A stretch of DNA of 64,000 nucleotides from Clostridium sp. D43t1_170807_H7 (lineage in GTDB: Bacteria > Bacillota > Clostridia > Clostridiales > Clostridiaceae): the NCBI RefSeq assembly GCF_015555905.1, contig NZ_JADNLK010000004.1:62001-126000 (forward strand). The letters are read 5' to 3'. A model generated the notes under the pieces. It was given only the letters and a program-made list of their open reading frames with translations, had not been told where the DNA came from and did no database searches. Within the stretch, counting starts at the first letter, position 1; every line of letters starts with the position of its first letter. Position numbers and translations under genes: made by a program. Shown piece by piece: positions 10,173 to 18,000 of the stretch.

Positions 10173-10326
10173 CAATAAAACCTCCTGAATAATTATTTTT
10201 ATATTTAAAGTTCTTATATTAAGACCACTTTACTAATTAATAGTTTTCTTTATTTATGCTTTCCATAATATTATTTTTAAGTCAATGATATAATTTTGAT
10301 TAACTTTTATGATATTACTATAACGC

Positions 10327-10587
10327 AAAAAAGAGCCTTAGTCCTTAAAAAAGGACGAAGACTCGCGGTACCACCTTTATTCCTATTCTACAGACTTTCT
10401 CTGCTTTTATAGGCTCTTAATTCAAATAACGACTTAGACAAGCCGTCTTTAGCTACTACTACTTCACTAAAGAAACTCAAAAGCTACCTTCAGGATATTC
10501 AATATAGAAGGCTTACACCCTAGACCTTCCTCTCTTAATATTTCCTATTCCTTACTCCTCTTTATCACTGTTTTTAAATATTTATTT
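10327..10587 (-). promoter_or_regulatory. T-box leader of valS (tRNA-Val sensing)
   Basis: On the minus strand the leader carries the hallmark T-box core AAAGGTGGTACCGCG at 10365-10379, followed by a GTCCTT/AAGGAC terminator hairpin and a T run. Upstream is a long Stem I region with a GTGTAAGCC-type distal part. A run of in-phase GTA triplets lies in GAAGTAGTAGTAGCT at about 10453-10467, consistent with a valine specifier codon, although the exact specifier triplet is not pinned down. Known mechanism: uncharged tRNA-Val stabilises the antiterminator and allows valS transcription. Confidence 0.93.
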
Positions 10588-10593
10588 GTTCTT

Positions 10594-10622
10594 ATATTAT
10601 GATATTTTTATATCTTTGTCAA
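10594..10622 (-). promoter_or_regulatory. sigma-A promoter of the valS T-box transcript
   Basis: A perfect TTGACA -35 box (10617-10622), a 17-base spacer and a TAATAT -10 box (10594-10599) lie directly upstream of the T-box leader. Transcription should begin near 10587. Confidence 0.85.
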
Positions 10623-10680
10623 CAAATGTACTATAATTTTTATTATTTAATAAAGTATAACTATAAAATTATTTTTAAAA

Positions 10681-10722
10681 GTAGCACTTACTATTACCAC
10701 TTAAGATAAAAATAAATGCTAC
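10681..10722 (-). terminator. probable terminator after the zinc-ribbon gene
   Basis: GTAGCA pairs with TGCTAC around a roughly 30-base loop with a small inner CTTA/TAAG pairing, followed by a T-rich tail on the minus strand. The stem is short, so confidence is moderate. Confidence 0.5.
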
Positions 10723-10753
10723 TTCATAACTTAAAACTATTTATAAAATAAAC

Positions 10754-11158
10754 TTATTTTTCTATACTTTCAACAAACTCATCATAAGTTTCTGGCTTTC
10801 CATTTCCAAAGATAATCTTAAACTCATTAGTTTCTGGATTTCTATAATTAATATATGTCTTATTCATATTTAATCTAGATGTATCACTAAAATTAAACAT
10901 TTGTAAAACTTGTTCTTCACTTAAATTTTCACCTAATGTTCCTGATTTAGTTACTCCACTTAAAGTTACTAATTTATAGGCACCACAAGGCTTTAAGTAC
11001 TCTACTTTACTTGTATTATCATTTTCATTATCTAGCTTTTGCTTATTATAATAATATCCACAACAAGTACAAACTTTACTAACTCCATAAGAGTTATTTT
11101 CTATTCTCACTAACCCAGAACAAATCTTACATTTCTCAATATTTAATACGTTATCCAT
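10754..11158 (-). CDS. small zinc-ribbon protein of unknown function
   Basis: A 134-residue protein with two CxxC pairs near the N-terminus (CKIC and CTCC, about 20 residues apart), forming a likely zinc ribbon. The rest is soluble and has no motif I recognise. I start it at the ATG at 11158, because GGAGGG lies just before it. An in-frame ATG at 11170 lies upstream of that site and has no ribosome-binding site of its own. The ribosome-binding site falls inside a long hairpin (11159-11222). It lies downstream of clpSA, 84 bp away with no obvious terminator, so co-transcription is possible. Confidence 0.7.
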   Translation of the reverse strand: MDNVLNIEKCKICSGLVRIENNSYGVSKVCTCCGYYYNKQKLDNENDNTSKVEYLKPCGAYKLVTLSGVTKSGTLGENLSEEQVLQMFNFSDTSRLNMNKTYINYRNPETNEFKIIFGNGKPETYDEFVESIEK

Positions 11159-11222
11159 TTTTCCCTCCATATATTTAAAATTATATTATTTATATTATTT
11201 ATAACTAAAATATATGAAGGTA
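11159..11222 (-). promoter_or_regulatory. hairpin that would cover the ribosome-binding site
   Basis: On the minus-strand transcript, CCTTCATATATTT is followed about 30 bases later by AAATATATGGAGG. They pair over about 13 positions with one G-U pair. The 3' arm contains the GGAGG ribosome-binding site of the zinc-ribbon gene. There is no T-run after the stem, so it does not look like a terminator for clpA. Confidence 0.45.
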
Positions 11223-11242
11223 TTTAATAACTATCTAAAGAT

Positions 11243-13477
11243 TTATTTATAAATAAACTTATTATCTATAACATTAATTTCTATTTCTCCACCATTGCTT
11301 AGCCTTCCAAATAATATCTCATCAACTAACATAGGTTTAATTTCCTGATTTATTATTCTTATTATTTCCCTTGCTCCATACTCTTGAGATACTCCCTTTT
11401 TAGCTACAAAAGAAACACACTCATCACTAAAGCTTAATCTAACATTTTTATTAGCCAATTGCTTACTAAATTTATTTAATTCATTTCTTGCAATATTTAA
11501 TGCCATTCCTTTATTTAAATGATTAAATACTACAACCTTATCTAATCTATTTCTAAACTCAGGAGTAAAGAACTTTTTAACTTCATCATTTATAGCCTCA
11601 CCATTAATTATTCTTTCTCCAAATCCTATAACTGATTTTCCTATATTTTTAGCACCTGCATTAGAAGTCATAATTAAAACTACATTTCTAAAATCAGCTT
11701 TTCTTCCTTGATTATCACTTAATGTAGCATAATCCATTACTTGAAGTAAAACATTTAATATATCTGGATGTGCCTTTTCAACTTCATCAAGTAATAAAAC
11801 ACAATATGGATTCTTTCTTATTGTATCTGTTAAAAGTCCACCCTCTTCATATCCAACATATCCTGGAGGAGCCCCTATAAGTTTTGCTGCTGCATGTTTT
11901 TCAGCGTATTCACTCATATCAAATCTTATAAGCTTAACACCTAGATTTTCTGCTAAAGTTTTTGACAGTTCTGTTTTACCAACTCCTGTTGGACCTACAA
12001 ATAATAAAGAGCTAATTGGCTTATTTTCTCCATTTAATCCTGCTCTTGACATCTTAATACATCTGACAACTTCATGAATAGCTTCATCCTGTCCAAATAT
12101 ATTTTTTTCTAAATTACTTTCTAATTCTTTTAGTGATGTAATTTCATCTTTTTCTACTGTATTCTTTGGTATATGACATATCTTTGATATTACATCTTCA
12201 ATTATTTTTTCATTAATAATTATCCTTTGTGAATCTTTCCTATTCATAGAAATATATGATCCTGCTTCATCTATAATATCTATAGCCTTATCTGGCAAAA
12301 ATCTATCATTAATATATTTACTACTTAATTCAACAGCTAATTTTATAGCTTCATCAGTGTATTTTACATTATGGTAATTTTCATAATTACTCTTTAAGCC
12401 TTCAATAATTTTTATTGTTTCTTCAACTGAAGTTTCTTTAACCTCAATAGTTTGAAATCTTCTAATTAATGCTTTATCTTTTTCAAAATACTTTTTATAT
12501 TCATCAAAAGTAGTAGCCCCTATAAATTTTATCTTTCCTTCCATTAAATATGGTTTTAAAAGATTAGATGTATCTAGCGATCCACCCCCAATAGAGCCAG
12601 CACCTACTATTGTATGTATTTCATCAATATATACTATTGGATTTTCATGATTCTTAATCTCATTTAATACCTTTTTTATTCTTTCTTCAAAATCTCCTCT
12701 ATACTTAGTTCCTGCAAGAGTAGCTCCAATATCTAAAGAAAAAATTTCTGCATTTTTTAACTTTTCTGGTACTTTAGCTTCATTTATAAGTCTAGCTAAA
12801 CCTAAAGTTATAGCTGTTTTCCCAACCCCAGGCTCACCAATATGAATAGGATTATTTTTAGTTCTTCTACAAAGGATTTGTATAGTACGATTTAATATAT
12901 CTTCTCTTCCTATAAGTGGATCAGTATATTCATTTTTTACATACTCATTTAGATTACTAGTTAACTTTTGTATAAGAGTTTCTTTATTACTTTCTTCCTT
13001 TATCTCTTCTACTTCTTCACTATACTCTTCTTCAGAATCTACATAATAAGTATTTTCTACTCCTCCATGACAAAGCTTATATAGTAAATCTGTTTTTTCT
13101 ATTCCCTGTTCAGCTAAATAATATACAGCATAACTGTGCTCTAACTCATAAATAGATGCTATTATATGCTCTAAAGAAATATTAGTGTTACTTGAATAAA
13201 TTGCTTGCTCACTTGCTCTTAATATTGTTTGTTGGAAATTATAGCTTTCTTGAATTTTACCACTTTCATCTTTATCAATATGATTATCTAAATACTCTAA
13301 TAAATTTTCTCTTAAAGCTTCTATATTACCTTCTAATTCTTCTATAACATCGATAAATCTTTCTTCAAATGTTATTGCATATAATAAATGCTCTGCAGTA
13401 ACAAATTCATGATTATACTTTTTAGCCACTTCATAGGCTTCAACTAAAATATTATTTACTTCTCTTGTTATCTCCAT
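11243..13477 (-). CDS. clpA: ATP-dependent Clp protease ATP-binding subunit ClpA
   Basis: A 744-residue Hsp100 unfoldase with two AAA+ modules and an N-domain. D1 has Walker A GEPGVGKTAI near residue 220 and Walker B VYIDEIHTIVG; D2 has GPTGVGKTELSK near 495 and LLLDEVEKAHPD. The short linker without a long coiled-coil middle domain points to ClpA rather than ClpB/ClpC. An IGF tripeptide (KSVIGFGERI) sits where ClpA binds ClpP. The protein delivers substrates to ClpP in the cytosol. It follows clpS by three bases, so the adaptor and unfoldase are made together. Confidence 0.95.
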   Translation of the reverse strand: MEITREVNNILVEAYEVAKKYNHEFVTAEHLLYAITFEERFIDVIEELEGNIEALRENLLEYLDNHIDKDESGKIQESYNFQQTILRASEQAIYSSNTNISLEHIIASIYELEHSYAVYYLAEQGIEKTDLLYKLCHGGVENTYYVDSEEEYSEEVEEIKEESNKETLIQKLTSNLNEYVKNEYTDPLIGREDILNRTIQILCRRTKNNPIHIGEPGVGKTAITLGLARLINEAKVPEKLKNAEIFSLDIGATLAGTKYRGDFEERIKKVLNEIKNHENPIVYIDEIHTIVGAGSIGGGSLDTSNLLKPYLMEGKIKFIGATTFDEYKKYFEKDKALIRRFQTIEVKETSVEETIKIIEGLKSNYENYHNVKYTDEAIKLAVELSSKYINDRFLPDKAIDIIDEAGSYISMNRKDSQRIIINEKIIEDVISKICHIPKNTVEKDEITSLKELESNLEKNIFGQDEAIHEVVRCIKMSRAGLNGENKPISSLLFVGPTGVGKTELSKTLAENLGVKLIRFDMSEYAEKHAAAKLIGAPPGYVGYEEGGLLTDTIRKNPYCVLLLDEVEKAHPDILNVLLQVMDYATLSDNQGRKADFRNVVLIMTSNAGAKNIGKSVIGFGERIINGEAINDEVKKFFTPEFRNRLDKVVVFNHLNKGMALNIARNELNKFSKQLANKNVRLSFSDECVSFVAKKGVSQEYGAREIIRIINQEIKPMLVDEILFGRLSNGGEIEINVIDNKFIYK

Positions 13478-13480
13478 ATA

Positions 13481-13780
13481 TTAAGCCTCCTCAATAGTTA
13501 TATTAAAGGGAAAGCCTTCTTCCTTTGCCATTCCTAATGATATAGCAACTTTTGTGGCTGCAATATCATAAGGATATATTCCAACTATTCCTCTTCCAAC
13601 CTTATGAACATCCATCATTATTTTATTTGATGTATTTATATCTTTCTTAAAAATTGTCATTAATATATTAACTACAAATTCCATAGTTGTAAAATCATCA
13701 TTATGCATAACAACTTTATATTGTTTCGGCTTTTTTATTTTAACTTTTTCTTTTTTTTCTGCTATGATTTTAGTTTCCAT
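13481..13780 (-). CDS. clpS: ATP-dependent Clp protease adaptor ClpS
   Basis: A 99-residue adaptor with the ClpS core: YKVVMHNDDFTTMEFVVNIL, the HNDD/TTMEFV segment that forms the N-degron pocket, and later HKVGRGIVGIYPYDIAATK. A basic N-terminal tail (about residues 1-20) is typical. ClpS binds the N-domain of ClpA and steers N-end-rule substrates to ClpAP. It is the first gene of the clpS-clpA operon, with GGTGGG upstream of its ATG. Confidence 0.95.
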   Translation of the reverse strand: METKIIAEKKEKVKIKKPKQYKVVMHNDDFTTMEFVVNILMTIFKKDINTSNKIMMDVHKVGRGIVGIYPYDIAATKVAISLGMAKEEGFPFNITIEEA

Positions 13781-13974
13781 TATTATCCCACCTTAATTTT
13801 AAATTTAGACAAGTATATATTTTAGAAATTTTCAACTTATCAAAAAAATTTCTCTCTATATTTCATATGTTTTATATGGTAATTATAGTAATGAAACTTT
13901 ATAATATCAAGTTTTTAATTTTTATAATACAGCTTTTTTATTGTATCTTCATAATATAATAAATAAAAGGCTAT

Positions 13975-13998
13975 ACATTTGTTTTGTATAACCTTTTT
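13975..13998 (-). terminator. terminator after the 14016-14186 gene
   Basis: A stem of AAAAGG and ATACA-type arms pairs across a short loop. T-rich runs flank both sides, so it may act in both directions between the small-gene cluster and clpS. Confidence 0.65.
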
Positions 13999-14015
13999 AA
14001 CTTTATATATGATTT

Positions 14016-14186
14016 TTATTTATCTTGCATCCATTCATAGGTTTTATAGTTCTTTTTATTATGTGCATGAGCACCTATTCTTTCTCCATTTTCTATTCCA
14101 ACTTCTGAATTTCCAGTTGGGTCAATTTTTCTTAACTCATTTTTAGACTTAGGTCTATCCTTCATTCTATTTTTATTATTATCCAT
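14016..14186 (-). CDS. small hydrophilic protein, 56 aa
   Basis: A short frame starting MDNNKNRMKDRPKSKNELRK and ending HNKKNYKTYEWMQDK. It is very polar and basic with no membrane segment. A GAGGT ribosome-binding site precedes the ATG. It is the last of three consecutive minus-strand small genes (14016-14613) that end at a terminator, so they probably form one transcript. I do not recognise the family. Small, charged clostridial proteins of this kind are often found among spore-associated proteins, but nothing here proves that. Confidence 0.6.
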   Translation of the reverse strand: MDNNKNRMKDRPKSKNELRKIDPTGNSEVGIENGERIGAHAHNKKNYKTYEWMQDK

Positions 14187-14203
14187 AAATTTTACCTCAT
14201 ATT

Positions 14204-14464
14204 CTAATAATTAAATTTACTTTTTACTGCATTAAATACAGTTTTAAAATCCTCTTCATTTTCATCAAATAATTTAATTAATTCTTCCTTGGCTTTAATA
14301 TATTTAGGGTCATTTTCTTCATATTTTACAATGGCCCCAGATTCTTTATGAAATTTCATAAAAATTATAGGATGTTTTTTAGCAAAGTGTTCCATTTCAT
14401 CAATATGACGTTCTGGTTTTGATGCATTTTTTAACCATCTAAATATATAATCATATTTATCCAT
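14204..14464 (-). CDS. hypothetical protein, 86 aa
   Basis: A soluble, charged, probably all-helical protein. It has a basic and aromatic N-terminus (YDYIFRWLKNASKPERHIDE) and an acidic C-terminal helix (IKLFDENEEDFKTVFNAVK). GGAG lies upstream of the ATG. It is the middle gene of the three-gene small-protein cluster. No family or function is recognised. Confidence 0.65.
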   Translation of the reverse strand: MDKYDYIFRWLKNASKPERHIDEMEHFAKKHPIIFMKFHKESGAIVKYEENDPKYIKAKEELIKLFDENEEDFKTVFNAVKSKFNY

Positions 14465-14481
14465 ATATTTATAACTCCTAT

Positions 14482-14613
14482 TTAAATATTAAAGTCAGTT
14501 GGGTCATATGTTTTTGCTTTAGGTTCTGAAAAACATGCTTTTACACTTTCTACTTGCGGATTATGATTTACATTTTTATGTTGATGTTTTATTTTTTTCA
14601 TCTTGTTTCCCAT
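14482..14613 (-). CDS. small basic protein, 43 aa
   Basis: A 43-codon frame starting MGNKMKKIKHQHKNVNHNPQ, with VESVKACFSEPKAKTYDPTD near the end. It has several His and Lys residues, one Cys and no membrane helix. GAGGTG lies before the ATG. It is the first gene of the small-gene cluster, and a two-block promoter-like motif shared with the deoD region lies about 80 bp upstream. Its NHNPQxESxKACF segment looks like that of a widespread family of tiny clostridial proteins, which I recall only vaguely. Confidence 0.6.
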   Translation of the reverse strand: MGNKMKKIKHQHKNVNHNPQVESVKACFSEPKAKTYDPTDFNI

Positions 14614-14691
14614 AATATCACCTCATTAATATTCTTTCCTTCTTATTTTCTATTATCCTATTAGATGTTTTCCATTTGTTCTTGTTTTTAG

Positions 14692-14729
14692 TTTAATGCT
14701 CATTTACGAGTATATTAAATAAAAGTATA
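14692..14729 (-). promoter_or_regulatory. promoter-like motif shared with 371-409
   Basis: The minus strand reads TATAC, 16 bases, CGTAAATGA, with the same blocks and spacing as the copy ahead of deoD. It lies about 80-115 bp upstream of the 14613 start codon, a fitting place to drive the three small genes. The regulator is unknown. Confidence 0.4.
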
Positions 14730-14824
14730 ATTTGTATTTTTTCTTATTAATCACTATTTCTATCTATAATCATATTATGTACTATGTGGTATTTGAACTA
14801 ATGATTAAACTAGGAGATGGTAAC

Positions 14825-15013
14825 ATGTCAAAATGTGAAGAAGATTTTTATAACTATTCTTCTTCATGCCTTAAAACTGAAATAAGAACACAAATTACTA
14901 TTTTATAAGATTCACTAGATATGTATTCTTCATATTATGCTCAAAGAAAATGTATCTATATTGAAACATCAGACAATTGTAAAGCTATTAAGATAATTAA
15001 TTCATTAAATTAA
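14825..15013 (+). pseudogene. small gene interrupted by an in-frame TAA
   Basis: A plus-strand frame starts at ATG 14825 with GGAGATGGTAAC upstream. It reads 27 codons (MSKCEEDFYNYSSSC...) to a TAA at 14906-14908. The same frame then stays open for 34 codons (DSLDMYSSYYAQRKC...) to a TAA at 15011-15013, just before a good terminator. Codon use and composition are alike on both sides. This suggests a single 62-codon gene broken by one nonsense change (for example CAA to TAA). It could instead be a functional 27-residue protein. No family is recognised. Confidence 0.5.
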
Positions 15014-15024
15014 TATGATAAAAT

Positions 15025-15064
15025 AAACCACAGTATATAAATTTAAATTTTTATACTGTGGTTT
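15025..15064. terminator. bidirectional terminator
   Basis: AAACCACAGTATA pairs with a matching TATACTGTGGTTT arm around an AT-rich loop. It lies between the plus-strand small gene and the convergent minus-strand kinase-like gene, and can serve both. Confidence 0.8.
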
Positions 15065-15072
15065 TATATTTA

Positions 15073-15543
15073 TTAATTGCTTTTCTTATAAAATTCATTA
15101 TATATTTCTTTTGTATATCCGTAATCAATTAATACTAATCTATTTTTTATCTTACCCCAACTTGTAAATTTATATAAATCTGCCCAAACTAAATTATGTG
15201 TATCATGAATTTCTTTAATAAATCTATTATTACTTAATTCTCTTTTATTTTGTATTTTAAAATAATTTAAAAGTTCTTTTTCACTTTTAATATTATTAGC
15301 TTTTTTCATAATTAAATATCTATAATCATCAGATACAAAATAAACTTTTGCAAGTAAAGGAGAATCATCATCATTTGAAATTAAAAATTCAGCCCTATTT
15401 TGTGCAACTCCTTTAATATTTTTAGCAATTTTTATTACAAATCCATTATCTAAATCATAAACCTTTCTAGCTGAACCTGCACCTATATATCTATACATTC
15501 CATTTTCTATTCCATATAAAATATGATAAATATCAATATACAT
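15073..15543 (-). CDS. truncated protein-kinase-like protein, 156 aa
   Basis: The N-terminal half looks like the small lobe of a protein-kinase fold: a glycine-rich loop GAGSARKVYDL, a VIKIAK lysine strand, and NRAEFLIS, where a helix-C glutamate would sit. LIMKKA may be the hinge. Near the end, LVLIDYGYT resembles a DFG-type metal-binding strand. A normal HRD catalytic loop is not evident, and the protein is short for a kinase. I start it at the ATG at 15543 (AGGTG upstream) rather than the GTG at 15552. It stands alone. It may be a pseudokinase or a phage-type remnant; function is unknown. Confidence 0.6.
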   Translation of the reverse strand: MYIDIYHILYGIENGMYRYIGAGSARKVYDLDNGFVIKIAKNIKGVAQNRAEFLISNDDDSPLLAKVYFVSDDYRYLIMKKANNIKSEKELLNYFKIQNKRELSNNRFIKEIHDTHNLVWADLYKFTSWGKIKNRLVLIDYGYTKEIYNEFYKKSN

Positions 15544-15572
15544 ACCAAGCACCTACTCTTTTGTATAAAATT

Positions 15573-15594
15573 AGAGTACTTATTAAAGTACTCT
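15573..15594 (-). terminator. terminator after hypE
   Basis: A perfect nine-pair stem AGAGTACTT / AAGTACTCT with a four-base loop is followed by AATTTTA on the minus strand. It lies 60 bp after the end of hypE and upstream of the kinase-like gene. Confidence 0.7.
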
Positions 15595-15653
15595 ACATAT
15601 TTATGTTATTCAATTACTACTTAATATGTTCTTATATTATTAATTGGTGATTA

Positions 15654-16661
15654 TCAACATATTCTCACTAATATTTCACCCTCTGGCATATTTATTATTC
15701 TTCTTCCACCAATATTAGTTTTTAAATATAACTTATTCTTCCCATCATTTATTGCTTCTCCCAATAAAATGGAATCTTTTCCCGCCGAGTTCTTTCTCAT
15801 TATATTTAACACATTATCAGCATCTTTCTCATCTACTATTACAACTAACTTACCTTCATTAGCAATAAATAATGGATCAAGACCTAAAATTTCGCACATA
15901 GCAGCTACTTCAGGCTTTACAGGTATAAAATCTTCTTCTATTTCCATACTAATATTACTATGTTCTATAATTTCATTTAAAGTAGTTGCTAATCCTCCTC
16001 TGGTAGGATCTCTTAAAACTCTCACATTATTGCTAACAGATAATATATCTTCAATTAATTTATTTAATAAACAACAATCACTTTTAATATTACTTTCAAA
16101 TCCCAAATTTTCTCTTTTATTCATAATACACATACCATGGTCACCTAAAGTACCACTTATTATTATTTTATCACCACCTTTTACTTTATCTCCACCTAAG
16201 TAAGGTTTATCCTCTTCAATTATACCTATTCCTGTAGTGTTAATATAAATTTTATCACAACTACCTTTTTCCACTACCTTTGTGTCACCAGTAACAATTT
16301 TAACATCAGCTTCATTAGCAGTTTTAGCAATAGATTGTACAATTTTTTCTAGATCATTAATAGATAATCCTTCTTCTATTATAAATCCAACAGATATATA
16401 TAAAGGCTTTGCTCCACTCATACATATATCATTTATAGTACCACAAACTGCTAATTTCCCTATATCTCCACCTTCAAAAAATATGGGGTTTATTACAAAT
16501 GAGTCTGTAGACATAGCTATTTTCCCATTTATAGCTGGCAAAACACTTGAATCATTCTTTTGTGATAAAAATTCATTATTAAAATATTTATAAAACAAGC
16601 TATCTATTAATTTATTAGTTGCCTTACCTCCACTACCATGTGATAAAGTTATTATCTCCAT
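15654..16661 (-). CDS. hypE: hydrogenase expression/formation protein HypE
   Basis: A 335-residue AIR-synthase-like ATPase that, with HypF, makes the cyanide ligand of the NiFe active site by dehydrating a thiocarboxamide on its own C-terminal cysteine. The N-terminus has LSHGSGGKATNKLIDSLF and the ATP-binding motifs include STDSFVI and GTINDICM. The protein ends EGEILVRIC, so the essential C-terminal cysteine is in place (families usually end PRIC; here VRIC). I start it at ATG 16661, with AGAGGTG upstream. It is the last gene of the hypFCDE operon. Confidence 0.95.
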   Translation of the reverse strand: MEIITLSHGSGGKATNKLIDSLFYKYFNNEFLSQKNDSSVLPAINGKIAMSTDSFVINPIFFEGGDIGKLAVCGTINDICMSGAKPLYISVGFIIEEGLSINDLEKIVQSIAKTANEADVKIVTGDTKVVEKGSCDKIYINTTGIGIIEEDKPYLGGDKVKGGDKIIISGTLGDHGMCIMNKRENLGFESNIKSDCCLLNKLIEDILSVSNNVRVLRDPTRGGLATTLNEIIEHSNISMEIEEDFIPVKPEVAAMCEILGLDPLFIANEGKLVVIVDEKDADNVLNIMRKNSAGKDSILLGEAINDGKNKLYLKTNIGGRRIINMPEGEILVRIC

Positions 16662-16688
16662 ATAAATCACCTCTTATATTTATATAAT

Positions 16689-17768
16689 TTATCTATATTT
16701 ATAAAATGCTGAACAAGCTCCCTCTTCCGATACCATACATGCTCCAATAGGATTTAATGGAGTGCATACACTTCCAAATAATTTACATTCAGTTGGTTCT
16801 TTAATTCCAATTAACACATCTCCACAAGAGCATCCATTATTTACACAATTTTCTTTCATACTCATTCTAAATTTAAATAATACATCAAAATTTCTATATT
16901 CATCTTTTAATTCTAATCCAGCATTATTAACTTTTCCTAAACCTCTCCAAGTACTTTCAGTTGAAGTAAATATACTATTTAGTAACTTATTAGCTTCTTT
17001 ATTTCCATCTTCTTTTACTAATCTACTATATAAATTTACTAATCCATATTCATTCCTTTCTCTCATCTCAATTAACATATATATAGATGCTAAAATATCA
17101 TTTACTTCAAACCCACTAATAACCATTGGAATTTTATACTTATTTGATATCTCTACAAATGGTTTTTCTCCTATTATAGTTGCAACATTGCCTGGACATA
17201 AAAATGCATCTATATTAACATCTGGATTTAAAACTAAAGCTTTCATTGCCTCTGGCATTGTCTTTAAACTATTTAATATTGAATAATTTTTTATATCTTG
17301 ATCTTTTGCTATTTTTATACTAAGAGCTATTATAGGTGCAGTGGTCTCAAATCCAATGGATAAAAACACTACTTCTTTATCACTATTTTCCTTTGCTATT
17401 TTTATACTATCTAAAGGTGAATATACAACTCTTATATCTCTTCCTTTAGCCTTTTCTTTCGCCAAGTTGCTCTGGCTCCCTGGAACTCTAATCAAATCAC
17501 CAAATGTAGTTATTATTACATCATTTCTTTTAGATAACTCTATAGCAGTATCTACATATCCCTGTGGTGTTACGCAAACTGGACATCCCGGACCATTTAT
17601 AAGATTAATATTATTCGTTAAAATGTCTTTTAAACCACTTTTTAATATTACATTTGTATGGGTTCCACAAACCTCCATAATAGAAACTTTAAAGTTAGCC
17701 TTACTATTTATATTGTTTAATAAATTTTGAGATATATTATTATTTTTCAACTCTTTTAATATGTCCAT
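16689..17768 (-). CDS. hypD: hydrogenase formation protein HypD
   Basis: A 359-residue iron-sulfur protein that, with HypC, forms the scaffold on which Fe(CN)2CO is assembled for NiFe hydrogenases. Conserved cysteines are visible: EVCGTH near residue 34, GPGCPVCVTP near 60-70, and the C-terminal cluster region GCSCGDVLIGIKEP...CKLFGSVCTPLNPIGACMVS. The start has GAGGAG upstream and lies inside the end of hypC (29-base overlap), which indicates translational coupling. Length is normal for the family. Confidence 0.96.
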   Translation of the reverse strand: MDILKELKNNNISQNLLNNINSKANFKVSIMEVCGTHTNVILKSGLKDILTNNINLINGPGCPVCVTPQGYVDTAIELSKRNDVIITTFGDLIRVPGSQSNLAKEKAKGRDIRVVYSPLDSIKIAKENSDKEVVFLSIGFETTAPIIALSIKIAKDQDIKNYSILNSLKTMPEAMKALVLNPDVNIDAFLCPGNVATIIGEKPFVEISNKYKIPMVISGFEVNDILASIYMLIEMRERNEYGLVNLYSRLVKEDGNKEANKLLNSIFTSTESTWRGLGKVNNAGLELKDEYRNFDVLFKFRMSMKENCVNNGCSCGDVLIGIKEPTECKLFGSVCTPLNPIGACMVSEEGACSAFYKYR

Positions 17769-18000
17769 TAAAATTACACTCCTCTATAGTATCACTTAGC
17801 TCCTTAAATATATCTAAAGTTTCTTTTGCATAATTTTCATCAATTTTTTGAATTGCACATCCTGCATGAACCAATACATAATCTCCTATCTTAGGATTTT
17901 CAATAAACATTATATTTACTTTCACTTTAACTCCATTATAATTTACAATAGCATCATCTTCTAATATCTCCTCAATCTTTGCTGGAACTGCTATACACAT
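17740..18000 (-). CDS. hypC: hydrogenase assembly chaperone HypC
   Basis: An 86-residue HypC/HupF-type chaperone. It starts MCIAVPAKIEEI, and the second-residue cysteine, needed to bind iron and HypD, is present. The beta-barrel core includes VKVNIMFIENPKIGDYVLVHAGCAIQ. GGGAGG precedes the ATG, which overlaps the end of hypF. Within the operon it acts together with HypD, whose gene it also overlaps. Confidence 0.96.
   Translation of the reverse strand: MCIAVPAKIEEILEDDAIVNYNGVKVKVNIMFIENPKIGDYVLVHAGCAIQKIDENYAKETLDIFKELSDTIEECNFNGHIKRVEK

Noticed and set aside
15769-17730. Plus-strand frames over hypE and hypD
   Set aside because: Long but antisense to genes with complete catalytic motifs; they are Ser/Leu/Ile-rich as expected from the reverse of AT-rich coding DNA.
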